Shown: positions 31,927-43,665 of the stretch, in pieces
Layout of the letters: the number at the start of each line of letters is the position of its first letter
Numbering within the stretch: position 1 is the stretch's first letter
Translations under genes and position numbers: made by a program
The notes under the pieces: generated by a model
What the model was told of the DNA's origin: nothing
The model's input: only the letters and a program-made list of their open reading frames with translations
Database searches by the model: none
Assembly (NCBI GenBank): GCA_002049455.2
Contig: KV918785.1
Span: 124,001-188,000 of the forward strand
DNA from: Porphyra umbilicalis
Lineage: Eukaryota > Rhodophyta > Bangiophyceae > Bangiales > Bangiaceae
Direction: 5' to 3'
DNA length: 64,000 nucleotides

Positions 31927-33395
31927 TCACGCATTGTGCCGCATCACGCCCTCCACCGCGACGCGCGCGCGGGCCTCGAGCTCCGCGGTGTCCTCGGAGC
32001 TCGCGCTTCCCGACACGGTGCTCGTGTACGAGGACGACCAGCTGCGGTCGTCGGACCACTGGGAGCCGCTCCTGGCCGCGTCGCCGCCGGCGCCGGCGGC
32101 CGCCGAGCCCCCCGCCCCCGCCCCCGACTCGGCCCCGCTGCCGCCCGCCGACGCTGCCGCCGCCTCGGCCGCCGCCACGGCGGTGGCCGTCGACAGGACG
32201 ACCGAGGCGGTCACGCCCGCCGCCGCGGGGGGCGTCAGCGCGTCAGTCCCCCCCCCCTCCCCCCCCCCCCCACCGACTCGACCTCCAAATCCGACAGCGC
32301 GACGCGCCGCGCGAGCTCCTCCACGTGCGCCAAATCCCACCCGACCGACCGCAGGTCCCACGTGTGGGCGGCGACGGCCAAGCAGAGGGCGTCGAGGTCA
32401 GACGCGGGCATCCCCCCCTCGTCCATCGCCCACGACAGGTACGGGGTGACGTACATTTCCGCCACGTCCTCACACCCATCCCCGTCCCGCAGCGCCGTGT
32501 GCACGTCAAGGAGGATGCGCACGAGGCGCTCGCGGACGTGAAGGGGCTCCCCGCGAAACACCGCCGCCACGTCCGCGCCGACCGCCCGCGCCATCCGCAC
32601 CGACCGGACGGGGGGGTAGGCGAGGGAGCGCCGCGCGCACGCGTCGAGCGCGTCGCCGACCGTGTCAAAGTCGTCGTCGAGGAACGCAAAGACGGGGGAG
32701 AGGGCGGTCAAATTCCACGACGCCTCCATGCTGGCACCCCCGCCGCTGACGCGGCGGTCGTACGCCCACGCCCACACGGAGGCGGCGATGCCTGCCAGCA
32801 CCCGGTTGCGGTACTTGGACGGCACCCCGCGGGTGCGGGGGAAGCGACTGAGGAGCATCCGCTCCCCCGCCGTCAGCGACGCCTCGGTGGCAAAGGGCGG
32901 CCCGACCGCCAGCGCGTCCTCATACTCGGCGGGCAGCATATAGTCGGCGGCGTAGTGCTCTGGATCCCACTGCCCGTCTTCGGCAGCGAGGCGGACGGCG
33001 CGGCGGTCGCCTTCGGCGACCGAGTCGGGGTAGGGGAGCGTGATGCCAGAGTACGAGGCGGGCGGGCGGTCGGGGGGAAAGCGATCGTTGTACTGGCGGC
33101 AAAAGCCGTAGCGGGGGCGCGGCGACAGCGAGGGCGGGGGGCCGACGCGAGCAGCGGCGCCGGCGCCGACCATGATGTCCCACAGGGACGACGAGGAGGC
33201 GCTGCTGCTCACCGACGTGGACGACGCGGTGGAGCCCGACGAAAAGGAGGAGAGCGAGGTGCCCCCGGCGGCGTTCGCACTGGCCGCGGCGGCCGCGGCG
33301 AGGGCGGCGCCGAGCGCGCCAGCGGCAACGGCGCCCGCCACCACATCCCCGCCCGCGTCCTCACTCACCGCCACGGAGATGGGCGGCTCGGTCAT
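31927..33395 (-). CDS. SHQ1: SHQ1 H/ACA snoRNP assembly factor (SHQ1-specific domain)
   Basis: The SHQ1 domain is clear on the minus strand: RYGFCRQYNDRFP, then a proline/dipeptide region with AEGDRRAVRLAAEDGQWDPE and HYAADYML, then LPAEYEDAL, VLAGIAASVWAWAYDRRVSG, EASWNLTALSPVFAFLDDDF, ACARRSLAYPPVRS and LLDVHTALRDG. SHQ1 chaperones dyskerin (Cbf5/NAP57) before H/ACA RNP assembly. The usual N-terminal CS/p23 domain is not visible; upstream sequence is Ala/Ser/Pro-rich. The start at 33395 is a guess, as open sequence continues to 34328. At C runs 32248-32271 the frame probably shifts, replacing a stop at 32235 with an acidic Ser-rich tail (SQWSDDRSWSSSYTSTVSGS) that ends at 31927. Confidence 0.8.
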
Positions 33396-33563
33396 TTCCG
33401 AGGCCGTCGGTGCGATGGTGAGGGACACCAATTGCACAAACTCCTTGGCGTCGGGCGGCGCCACAGGCGCGGCCGCCGGCGGCGCCGCAGGCGGCGGCGG
33501 CGGCGGCGGCGATGGCGGCGGCGGCGGCGGCGGCGCGCCGGGCGGGGCGGCGGGTGCCTCTGC

Positions 33564-33608
<45 letters not shown>

Positions 33609-35565
33609 GCCGGGTGGGGCGGCGGCTGCCCCTGCGTCCGGTGGCGCCGGCGGCTTGGCGCCCGCGGGGGCACCCGCCGCCGCTGGCGCCGGCTCTGGCA
33701 ACGGCGCCGGCGGTGGCGCCGGCGGCTTGACGGGCGCGGGAGCGGCGGCCGCCGCCGGCCGCGACGGCGGCGCCTGCGGCTTGACGGGCGCGGGGGCGGC
33801 GCCCCCCCCCCCCCCCCCCCCCCGGCACGTGGTGCAACGCCGACAGCGGCGCGAGCCCCGTCGCCGTTGCGTAGCCGTGACCGGCCGCCGACGGGTGCAG
33901 GCGACAGCCGACCGACGGCGCCGCTGCCCCACACACGCACCCCGGGTGAGCGGCGCGCCCGCGACACGCGGGCGCCGCCCCCGCCGCGCAGTGGACGACA
34001 ATGACCGAGCGCGGGCGTGGCGCGCACGCGTGCGGCGGCGGTGCCGCCACCCGGCGGGGCGCGCCGCCGCCGCCGCAGCAGCCCCGGGCGCAGGGGGCGG
34101 CGCGGGGGTGGGCGGCGGGCGGCGCGGCGCGGCAGCCGCCGGGGGGGCGGTTGACGACGCAGACGACGCGGCGGGGGGGGGGGCACCGCCACAGGCGGCG
34201 GCGGGCGGCATGGTGCGCAGCGTCGGGGGGGGGTAAGAGCAAGATGGGGGGGGGGGGGGGGGTGCGGGGGGGGGAGAGTGGGGGGGGTGCGGGCCTTGGC
34301 GTCGAGCGACGGGGGGGGACGCGCGCACGCCGCCGCGGGGGTGCCGCCGCCGCGGCAGGGGCGGGGGCGCCGCCGGCGGGGGCGGACGGCAGAGGCTGAG
34401 GAGGGAGCGCGGGGGCGGGGCGGCTGTGCACCCGACGACGACGGGGGGACGGTGCGCACGGCGGGGGGGTGGGGGCGCGCCCGTGACCGCGACAGGGCGC
34501 TCTTGACTGGTGACGCGGCGGGAGGCGTGGCGGGGGGCCGCGCGGGGGACGGCATCCGAGGGGGGGGGGCGCGAGACGGACGGCAGCAGCGGGGGGGGGG
34601 CCGCGAGACGGACGGCAGCAGTGGGGCCGCCCGATCACCCGATGGACGGCAGCAGCGGGGGAGCCCGTGAGAGGGGGGCGGTGCGGCCTGGACGGGGGCC
34701 GGCCAGTGCGGTGATCCGCGCGTGCCGGCATGCGTTGGCATGCCAAGCGTCGTGCGGTGTGCGCCTCGTGGAGCGTTTCGGGCCCGTGCTGAGGTTGCCA
34801 ATCCCACACTTTTCCCCTCCCACAGATTCGCACACCCTTTTCGGCTACTGTACGTTGCGTATTTGTCAAGACGGGTTTGGAATTCTGATTGCCGCGCGCA
34901 GATTGTGTAAGCACCAAGGATGCACGGCAAAGAATTTGGCCACCCCACCCCGTGACGTGCCCGCCACGGGCCGACCGAGGGCTTTGGGTGCGGCGCGTCT
35001 GCGACCGCCCCATTGACTGGTTGCGGCGCCCGACCGCGCCCCCACGGGCCAGACGCGGGGGCGAGCCCAGTGGCGACCGACCCCCGTGACGGGGACTGGG
35101 GCGGGTGGTCTGCGTGGGGGGGGGGGGTGGAGGTGACGACACACGCCCTCGGGCTCGCGCGTTCCCCGTGACGCCGTCAGTCCCCGCCGCGAGTGCCGGC
35201 GCCGCCCCGCACCACGCCGCGCCGCGCCGCCACCGCCGTACCGCAACTGTGGATGCCCTGTCGCGTGTGCCGCCCGACCCGGGAGCCGCCCCCCGACGCG
35301 GCGGGTGGTGCCGCGCACGCGCGTGCGGCGCGGTCGGGCCACGCGGCAGCGCCACTGCTCCCTCCCGTATGCCCAGGGGGCGCGTCCCCCCCCCCCTACA
35401 CCTGCCGGTGGCGGCGGCGCTCCCCCTCCCTTTCGCTGCTCTAGGTATTGTTTCCTATTCCCTTTCCCTTTTTTTTTCTTCATCCTCTGCTCTCCCTTGA
35501 CCGACGGGTGGCCCATGCGGCCGCCCGCCCACCGCACGGTGGCGCGCACGGCTGGCCGTTGAACG
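33396..35565. other. GC-rich divergent intergenic region, possible SHQ1 N-terminal extension
   Basis: The first 900 bp hold long (GGC)n runs (33495-33605) that on the minus strand encode poly-Pro/Ala and could be an N-terminal extension of SHQ1. C/G runs (33808-33824, 34246-34261) make any frame uncertain. 34270-34680 has direct GGACGGCAGCAG repeats. 34700-35565 is the shared upstream region of SHQ1 (-) and the SPRING1-like gene (+), with a pyrimidine-rich stretch (35445-35500) before the latter. No further gene recognised. Confidence 0.4.
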
Positions 35566-36881
35566 ATGCGGCCGCTGGCGGCTGCGGGCGTCACCATCCC
35601 CTGCCGCCGACCCGTGGTGTCGGCCGTCTTTCTCTCCCTCGGCGTCGCCCTCTTGTTGATGGGCGCCCACGACTTGGCCGTCCGCGACGGCGCCGCCCAC
35701 CCGTCGCTGTGGCAGCTGCTCAGCCGCCTGTCGGCGGCGCCCGTGGCCGCCGCCCTGGCGGGTACCACCAGCCTCGGAGAGGGAGACGGTGCGGGCAGCG
35801 GCGGCGGCGGCAGCGGCGGCGCCGCCGCCGCGCCCCCGCCCCTGGCCGCCCCGCCACCCGGCGCGGCGTGGCGCGACCCGTCGGCGGCGCCGCTGCAGAC
35901 GGTCACGTCGGACCACGGGGCGGGTGGCGGCGGCGGCGGCGGCGGTGGCGAGTCGCCCACGGGCCGCCGCCGGGACGATGGGCGCGCCGACGCGGGCGCG
36001 CAGTCGCGCAACCTCTACTCGGTCGTCGACATGAGCACCTCCCACGCGCCCGAGGCGGGGGGGAGTGGCGCCGACGGCGCGGGCGGCACGGCGGCCGCGG
36101 CGGCGGGCGGGGCGGCCGGCGCTGCTGCGGCGAGCCGACCGGCCGGCGACGGCGGCGCGCCGCCGAGGCCGTGCAAAAACACGGTGGCGGGCCCAGAGTA
36201 CGTCACCGACGACCGCGGCTACACGTGCGCGGTGGAGGGCGTCCGCGCCGACGCTGGCCGGCGGGGCTGCTGCGCGCTCCTTCCCACGGCGGCGGCCGCC
36301 GCCGCCGCCGCCGCCACCCCCGCCGCGGCCACCCCCCCCCCCGCTACGCGTGCGCCACGTGCGACGCGGCGTCGCGCTGCTGTGAGCGCTTTGACCAGTG
36401 CGTCTCGTGTTGCATGGACCCCGCGTTGGAGGGCCTGCGCGTGCGCCTCCAAGCCGCCAAAGCCTTTGTCGCGTACCGCCGCGGCGCGGCGGGCGACCGC
36501 TTTGGCACCCCCTTTGACGTGTGCGCCGCGGCGTGCCGCTCCAGCTCCCGCTCGGTCGTGCACGAAAACGCGTACCGCTCCCGCGCGCACCACTGTTACG
36601 GCGGCGAGCCGCCGGCCGTTGAGGCGGGGCTGCACGCGGGGCTGTTTGACTTTGCGCGGCCGGTGGAGGCGGTGCCGCGGGGGGGGGGGGGGGGGGGGCA
36701 GGCCACTGGAGAGCCGTACGGGGGGCGGGGGGGGGGGACAGGTGACCCCACGGTGGCGGGGGGGCGGCCGGTGGGCCGGAGCTGTGGGGTGCGGGTGTCA
36801 CGTGTGCATAGAAGAGAAAGTACACCTGTCCCAGAATCGGTGGCCGCGGCTAGCTGCATGCGGCAGCAGTTTGGCCCATAA
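35566..36881 (+). CDS. SPRING1: SPRING1/C12orf49-like membrane protein
   Basis: From ATG 35566: a short basic N-terminus and one transmembrane helix (VVSAVFLSLGVALLLMGAHD, about 17-36), a long Gly/Ala-rich linker, then a Cys-rich domain. It begins RPCKNTVAGPEYVTDDRGYT (with the next Cys after Tyr-Thr) and RRGCC. After the C run 36332-36342, where the frame shifts, it continues YACATCDAASRCCERFDQCV, SCCMDPAL, FDVCAAACRSSSRSVVHENA and HHCYGGEPP. This Cys pattern and the SSRSVVHENAYR motif are those of animal SPRING (C12orf49), a Golgi protein that licenses site-1 protease and so SREBP activation. Whether that role holds in an alga is unknown. G runs near 36680-36740 leave the true stop uncertain; the frame as read stops at 36881. 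Confidence 0.75.
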
Positions 36882-37283
36882 GCTCGAGACGGTGGTTCTT
36901 GGCTTCCAGACACAGAGCGGGCGCTATCCTAAGAACGCGGGTGCCACTACTCCACGACGATGCACTCGTGCTGACGAGCACCATGTCGACCCCGGAGGCA
37001 TCTTTGGTAACTTGACGATTGGTGCGGCCACTCGGACGTACGGGTCTTCGTCACTCGTTTCACACGCGGGTATCGCTCAGGACCTGTATCGCTCAAGACC
37101 GAAACGGCTGTACAAATGTCCCCGCCTCAGAGACAAGGGACACATGCGACGAAAGACACATACGAAACACGATGAAGGAACCGCAAGATAAAAAGCAAAG
37201 CGCCACATGCACATTTTCCACCAACCGCTTATACCCCACACGTGGGGCCGTGCTGCGGCGCCCCCCCGCGGACAAGCAACGCC
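36882..37283. other. Intergenic, convergent 3' flanks
   Basis: Moderate-GC sequence between the converging SPRING1-like and SWI3 genes. No gene, repeat or RNA recognised; it presumably holds both 3' UTRs. Confidence 0.5.
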
Positions 37284-40200
37284 CTATTGCGGCGGCGGCG
37301 GCCAGCCCGGCGCCGACGGCATGCCACCGCCGTTCACACCCGCCCCCCCCAGCGGCGGCGGCGCCCCCCCGGGCGGGGCGCCCATGGCCAACTCGGGCGG
37401 CGCCATGGGCGCCATGGCACCGTCCCCCCCCCGCCGCCGCCGCCGCCGCCGCCAAACGGAAAGAGCCCGTCGGGCGCGGGCGGGAAGAGGTCGCCACCCG
37501 CCCCCTGCCACGAAAGCGGCGGGCCAGACGCCGGTGCAACGCCGCCAGGACCGCCCATAGGCAGCGGTGGCGCGCCGCCGCCGGGCCCGCCCATAGGCAG
37601 CGGCGGCGCGCCGCCGCCCGGCTGTGCGCCCATGCCGCCGCCGCCGCCGCCGCCGCCGCCCCCTCCGCCGCCGCCGCCGACGCCGCCACCGCCGCCACCG
37701 CCGACACCCACCCCCACAAAGTCCATCCCCGACGACCCGACCGCCGACAAGATGGCGTCGGCGTCGGCCAACGTGGCCGCCGGCGCGCCCGCGTCGATCC
37801 GCCCCGGCAAGGCGTCCATGGCACTGCCGCCGCCGCCGCCGCCGCCATGGCCGCCCATGGGCACCCCCCCCCCCCCCCCGGCAGGTGCGCGCCGCCGGCC
37901 GGCCCGTCGGCGGGACCGCCCAACCCCAAAAACATTGACTCGTCGACGCCCGCCGCCGTCGGCAGCGGCGCCACGGGCACCTCGTCGAGCAGGTGCAGCG
38001 TGTCGTCGGTGCCGGGTGGGCCGCCCTGCGGCGCCCACGGCGGACCGTCGGCACGCGGCGGCGGCGGCGGCATGGGCGGCGGTGGGTGCCGTGCCGGGCC
38101 GCTGAGCGCCTCGTCTAGAAAGGCAATCGAATCCGCGTCCGCCGCCACGTTTGCGGTCACGGGGTCTTGGCGGACCGCCGAGGCCGGCGCGGGGCCCGCT
38201 GGCAGCGGCCGCGGCGGCGCCGCAGTTTGGGCAAAGAGCATCGCCATGGAGTCAGCGTCGGCGCCGTCGCCGCCGCCGCCGCCCCCGCCCCCACCCCCGC
38301 CTCCGCCCCACCCCCGCCGCCGCCACCGCCGACCCCGCCGCCGCCGACCACACCAACCCCGCCGCCGCCCCCGCCGCCGCCGCCGTCGTCCCCACGGGTG
38401 GCAAGGGACCGGGCCAGCATCATAGCCGAGTTGTCTGGGGGGTACGGCGTCGGCATCGTCGGCGCCACGGGCGGGGGGCCCACCGCCCCCACCGGCGGCG
38501 GCGGCGGCGGCGCGGCGGTGGCCCACGACGGGTCGCCCCCAGCGCCGAGGACCTGCTGCACCATCGCTTGCTGGCGCATCGCCATCTGGTGCAGCTGCAG
38601 CTGCAGCGCCTGCTGCTGCAGCTGCACGGGCAGCAACGGTTGGCCGAGCGGGCCGCCGCCGCTCAGCAGCGGCGCCTGCCCCAACGGCGGGGGCGCCGGC
38701 CCGACCCCGCCGCAGCCGGCCGCGTCGACCATCATGGCCCCCCCGCGGGCGCACCCATCAGGGGCGGGGGCACCCCCGGCGGCGGCAGCGGCGGCGGCGC
38801 AACGGCCATCCCCCCGCCCCCGCCGCGACCGTCGGCGCCGCCGGCGCGGCCGGCACGTCTGGCGGCGGCGGCGGCGGCGGCCGTGGCGGCGGCGGGTTGA
38901 CCGCAAAGAACGTGTCGGGCACCGCGTGCTCCTTGGTCGGGGGGCCCACGTACAGGTTGCCGCCGGCCTCGGCCAGCGTCCGCCGCGCCAGCCGCACCGC
39001 CGGCGGCGGGCGCACGTCGCTCGTTGCCGCGCGCGCGCGCAGCGTCGCCGTAAAGGCGGGCTGGATGGCCGCCGGCACGCACGCCAAGTCCGACCCGTCA
39101 TTCGGCTCGCCCGACACGCGGGCCGTCGCGTGCGCGACGGCGGTCATGAATTCGGTCGCGTGCGACCGCCGCGCCTTCTCCTGCATCAGCGCCGACAGCG
39201 CATTGTACCAGGTGATGTGGGCGACTTTGGTTTCGAGCAACGCCAACTGCGCGGCGAGGGCCTCCTCGTGGAGGGCGGCCAGGGACGCCGTTTCGGCGTC
39301 GGCGAGCTCCCGCGCCCGCACCGCCGCCACGGCCAGGACGACGCCGGCAATGGCGTCGACCGACGGCACGTCGGCGGTGCCGTCTTTGAGCGCCCGCACG
39401 CCGCGGCGGCGAGCGGCAATGTGCGTCGCGCGCTTCATCGGCGTGATGCCGTCGTCGGCCAGGCCGTCTTCGACGCCGTCCATGGTGTCGGGTCCGGGCT
39501 GCTGCTGCGGCTGCGTCTGCTGCTCAGCGGGGGCGTCCCCATTGCCCAGGGGGGGCGCTTGCGACGCGGGCGCGGCTGGCCCCCCGTCGGCCGCCCCGGT
39601 GGACGGCAACGGCGCTGCCGCCCCGTCGTCCTCCACCCCGCCCGGCCGCGGCGCCGCCTCGGCACGTGGTGTCGTGCCCTCGTCGTCGGGCTTGTCCAAG
39701 CCCAGCGCCGCGCGGGCGGCCCACAGCGCGGCCTCGGCCGCGGCAAGCCCGTCCTCTGCCGACAGGATACTCACGGGTGGGGGCACCCGCTTGGCCACCG
39801 CCCCCTCCCCGTCCGAGGCGGGCGGCGAGGCCGGCCCGCCGCCGCGCGCGCGCGTGGCCGCCGCCGCCGACGCCGTGGACGCTGCCGCCGCCGTCGCCGC
39901 CGCCGCCGCGTCGCCGCCGCCGTCACCCGACGGCCCCATCCACGGGAGTTTGGGCGGCGCCGCCGCGCTGACGAGCGACAGCGACGATTGTGCGGCGGCA
40001 AACGCGGCCATGGCCGACGGGGAGCGGAGGGCGCCCGCGAGGAAGGCCGCCCGCACCATCACCGCGTCCTCTCGGGAGGGGAGGCCCTTGGAGGAGAGGA
40101 AGGGCAGCGGCCGACCCGACTGCTGTGGCCGCCCGCACACGCCGAGCGCAGCAACCGCCGTGTCGAGCACCGACTTGGCCAGCAGCGGGTGGCTTGCGGG

Positions 40201-41523
40201 CGGGTCGGTCAAGCCCGGCGGCGGCGCCAGCTTGGGCGGACCCGTCCCCGGCCCCGGCCACCACCGGGAGGTGCCCTCGTCGCCCAGAAAGGCGTCTTCA
40301 ATCGGGATGCGGAGAAAGTGGGAGACGCACGCGTCCTTGGTTTTCGAGCCGACGTGCTCCGCCACCAACTCCCACCGGTCCCCGTACAGCTCGAGCGCCT
40401 CGAGCAGCAGCAGCGTCTCCGAGTCGGTCCACGCGGCCGACGAGCCGCCCGAGCGGGAGCTCGCCGCCGCCACCCCACCCGTCATTTGGATGAAATCCCG
40501 CGCCTGCATACTCCGCGGATACCGCCGCGCGGCGTGGCACCGCGCGCACAAATCCATATCCGCCCGCGTCGCGCAGTGGAAGCGCGTGCGCGAGCAGTCT
40601 GCGCCGCACTCGTCGCAGTGGTACTCAATGGCGGGGGCCTCCCCGGGGGCGCCCACGTCCCCCAACTCACCACCGCGGGCGCCGCCTCCGCCGCCGCCGC
40701 CGCCGCCGCCGCCGTCTGCAGCGCTGTGGTTGTCCGCCGGCAGCAGCCGCCCGTCGTCGCGAAAGAGGGGCGGACCCGCGCTGCCGCCGGCAAGGCCGAC
40801 TTCGAGGCCGACGAGCTCATCCTCCTCCTCATCGCTCGTCAGGGCGGCCTGCCCGCCACCGTCCACACCGTCAGCGGCCAACGGCGGCGGGGGCCCGCTG
40901 CGCCGCCGCTTGGCAGCGGGCCCCCCGCCGGCCGCCTCCTCCATGTGCACCCGACTCGCAATCACCCGCCGCCGCAGCGAGTCGGTCACGGGCGACGGCG
41001 TCGGCGGCGCCGACGGTTGCGGCCGCGCCTCCGCGTCCACCCCATAGTTGATCAACCCCCAGTGTTCGAGAAACATGTGCACGCGGAGCAGCGCGCACGC
41101 GTCCCCCCGCAGGTGCCGCCGCAGCGACGTGGCCGTCACGTACTTGGTCGGCGAGCGGCGCCACGCGCCGATCATCGCGTCGCGGATCTGGATGTAGTTG
41201 GCCGGCGTTTTTGACGCAAAGCGGCCGAGGAAAAACTCGGGGAGCGCCCGCTTCTCCACCGCGTGCACCTTGCCAGGCGCGTACCAGGAGGCCAGCTGGG
41301 GGCACGGGAAGGCGGCGGTGGCAGACGCCGCAGAGGAGACGAGCTTTTCGCCTTGGCCCGACCCGTCGGCGACGCTGTCGGTGGCAAACAGCTCCCGCAC
41401 CTTGGCCGCGAGGCCCCCGTCGGGCGGCGCCGGCGGCGGCGACGCGTCGGGCGCCGCGTCGGCGGGGGCGGGGGGGTCCACCGCAGGGGGGGCGGGTGCC
41501 ATGAGGGCATCAACACCCTCCAT
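37284..41523 (-). CDS. SWI3: SWI3/SMARCC chromatin-remodelling subunit
   Basis: From GCCATGG (ATG 41523). SWIRM domain about residues 72-163 (FPCPQLASWYAPGKVHAVEK ... FLEHWGLINYGVD), ZZ-type zinc finger 300-345 (YHCDECGADC, FHCATR, DLCARCH), SANT domain 363-411 (AAWTDSETLLLLEALELYGD), and a leucine-zipper-like coil near 780 (LAALHEEALAAQLALLETKV). This is the SWI3 layout of a SWI/SNF core scaffold. The frame stays open to 38758, but protein-like sequence continues beyond it: a Gln-rich helix (QLQQQALQLQLHQMAMRQQA) and several acidic/aromatic motifs (DADSMAMLFAQ, DADSIAFLDEAL, DDTLHLLDEV, DESMFLGLGG, DADAILSAVG). These need frame changes near 38.82, 38.74, 38.28, 37.87 and 37.43 kb, all in G/C runs, with a stop at 37284. 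The core is certain; the tail is inferred. Confidence 0.88.
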
Positions 41524-42104
41524 GGCAGCGGGGGAAGGTAACAGCAGGGGTGCACAGGAGCAAGGCGTGCGAGGCGCACACGGCGAAATGGACGCCACAT
41601 GCAACGGCGGTGCGACGCGCAATGCCAGCAGCGCGAGGGTGAAAGACGCTGGAAGTAAAGGAAGCGTAACCGCCGTCTCTAGCTGCACCACAGTGACAAG
41701 AAGCAGCAGCGGCACGAGCGTCGCCGGCAGAAGAAGCGGCCAGAGCAACAATGGGGGGCGGCGGGTGCGCGTGACGGAAGCCACGCAGCAACGGCGCCAA
41801 GGGTCAACCGCACCCCGCCCCGCCACAGTGCGACGCTGGCGGCGCGCGCTTTTTGGAATATACTCCAAGCCGTTTCCTCAATTCCAATACTCAAGTTCTC
41901 TGTATTTAGTCTGTTGACCATGTCTGTGATGCCGATCTGATCCCCGTAGTGATGGATGGAGAGTGATTGATCCATCCCTGACTGGTGACCAGGTTCGCAC
42001 ACCGCTGGTGGTCTTTGCCATTGCGGAGCCCCCTCGTTGCGCGACCTCCCCTCGGGACCGCACCCCACACTGCTCCAACGTGGCGCCGGTGGCCACTGCG
42101 GACC
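41524..42104. promoter_or_regulatory. Divergent promoter region of SWI3 and aldo/keto reductase
   Basis: The two start codons face away from each other 581 bp apart, so this must carry both promoters. An AT-richer patch with direct CTCAATTC-type words lies at 41860-41960. No defined motif can be assigned. Confidence 0.5.
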
Positions 42105-43665
42105 ATGATCTCGAGCCCGGCCTTTGCGCGCTCGGCGGCGGCGCGCCTCTTCCACACCGCCGCCACCTTTGGCATCCCCCCTGGTTGCGGACTGCCGCGG
42201 ACCACGTGCTGGACCGGCGCCCGCGCTGCCGTGACGCGGTCGTCGCCCCGGTCCGGCAGCGGCACTCACCGACGTGCGTCGCTCTCCACCACCACCCGGC
42301 CGACCATGGGGTTGGCCAAAGTGAAGCTCGGCTCGTCCGACCTGGAGGTCACGCAAGTTTGCCTCGGCACCATGACCTTTGGCGTTCAAAACAACGAGGC
42401 CGAGGCGTTTGAGCAGCTCGACTATGCGGTGCTGGAACGGGGCGTGAACTTTATCGACACTGCTGAGCGTACGTTGGCCTCTTTCCTCTGTTTGTTTGTC
42501 TTTTTTCTGCGCGTCAGAGCGGTTTGTGGATTGGTTTGGCCGGGGATGTTGGTGTCTCGGCGTCGACGGGGTGGGTGTCTGACCCTTGCCGGATGTGATC
42601 CCCCGCGTGCCCCACCTCAACGCCTCTTTCCTCGCCTTGACCCGGCTGGTTCTTGCCCCCACTTCGGTGCCCCCCCCTTCTCCCCCGCCCATAGTGTATC
42701 CCGTGCCGGGCTCGGACCCTGCCTGGGTGCCCGGCGCCACCGAAACCATTGTCGGTCGCTGGTTGGCAAAGGCCACGGCGGCAGACCCCGGCCTCCGCGC
42801 CCGCCTCGTGATTGCGACCAAGATTACGGGCTACATCCCGTCCAGCACCATCCCCGGATACCGGGTGGAGCCGCCGCTCAAGGAGCCCCGCGCCACCCGC
42901 CTCGACGCCCAATCCGTGCGCGCGGCGGCCGAGGCGAGCCTCCGCCGCCTCGGCCTCGACACCATTGACCTGTACCAGCTGCATTGGCCGGACCGCTACG
43001 TGGCGCTGTTTGGCACCGCCGCGTACGATCCGACCAAGGAGCGCCCCGGCTCGGTGCCGATCGCCGAGACGCTTGGGGAGCTCAAGAAGCTCATGGACGA
43101 GGGCAAAATCCGCCACTGGGGGCTCTCCAACGAAACCTCGTACGGGGTGTGCCAGGCGGTGGCCGCCGCCGACGCGCTCGGCATGCGGCGGCCGGCGACC
43201 ATCCAAAACTCGTTTTGCCTCATCGACCGGCGCTTCCAGTCGGAGCTCGCCGAAACGTGCGCGCCGTCCCACTACAACGTCAGCCTCCTGCCGTGGTCGC
43301 CCCTCGCCGGGGGGTCCCTCACCGGCAAGTACCTGCCCGACGCGGGGGCGACGGCAGAGGAGGCGGCGGCCTTTCGCTTCAAGCGCTTCCCCAAATTCCA
43401 ACCCCGCTACGTGTGCGACGACAGCCTGGCGGCGGTGGCGGCGTACGCAAAGATTGCCAAGTCGGCGGGCATGTCGGTGACGACGCTGTCGCTCGCGTGG
43501 TGCCGCTCCCGCTGGTACGTGGCGTCGACGATTATTGGGGCGACGACGCTGGCGCACGTCAAGGAGAACATTGATGCGTTTGACGAGGCGCTCACACTGA
43601 GCGACGACGTGCTCGCGCAGATTGATGAGGTGCACCTCAAGTACCGTGACCCTGCTTGTGCATAG
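42105..43665 (+). CDS. Tas-type aldo/keto reductase with N-terminal targeting peptide
   Basis: Exons 42105-42468 and 42695-43665, a 226-bp intron (GTACGT..CATAG) splitting the codon in DTAELYPVP; 444 residues. Residues about 1-66 are Arg/Ser/Ala/Thr-rich without acidic residues, like a plastid or mitochondrial transit peptide. The TIM-barrel follows: LGSSDLEVTQVCLGTMTFG, the catalytic tetrad Asp and Tyr (FIDTAELY), Lys (VIATKI) and His (YQLHWPD), NADPH-site features (SLLPWSPLAGGSLTGKYL), and TIIGATTLAHVKENIDAF. The closest family I recognise is bacterial Tas-like AKRs, from the ELYPVP, ATETIVGRWL and IQNSFCLIDRRF motifs. Expected reaction is NADPH-dependent carbonyl reduction; the substrate is unknown. 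Confidence 0.9.

Noticed and set aside
38758-41868. SWI3 start at 41868
   Set aside because: The extra N-terminal residues are hydrophobic/Arg-rich and overlap the divergent promoter. The ATG at 41523 has a strong Kozak context just before the conserved part.
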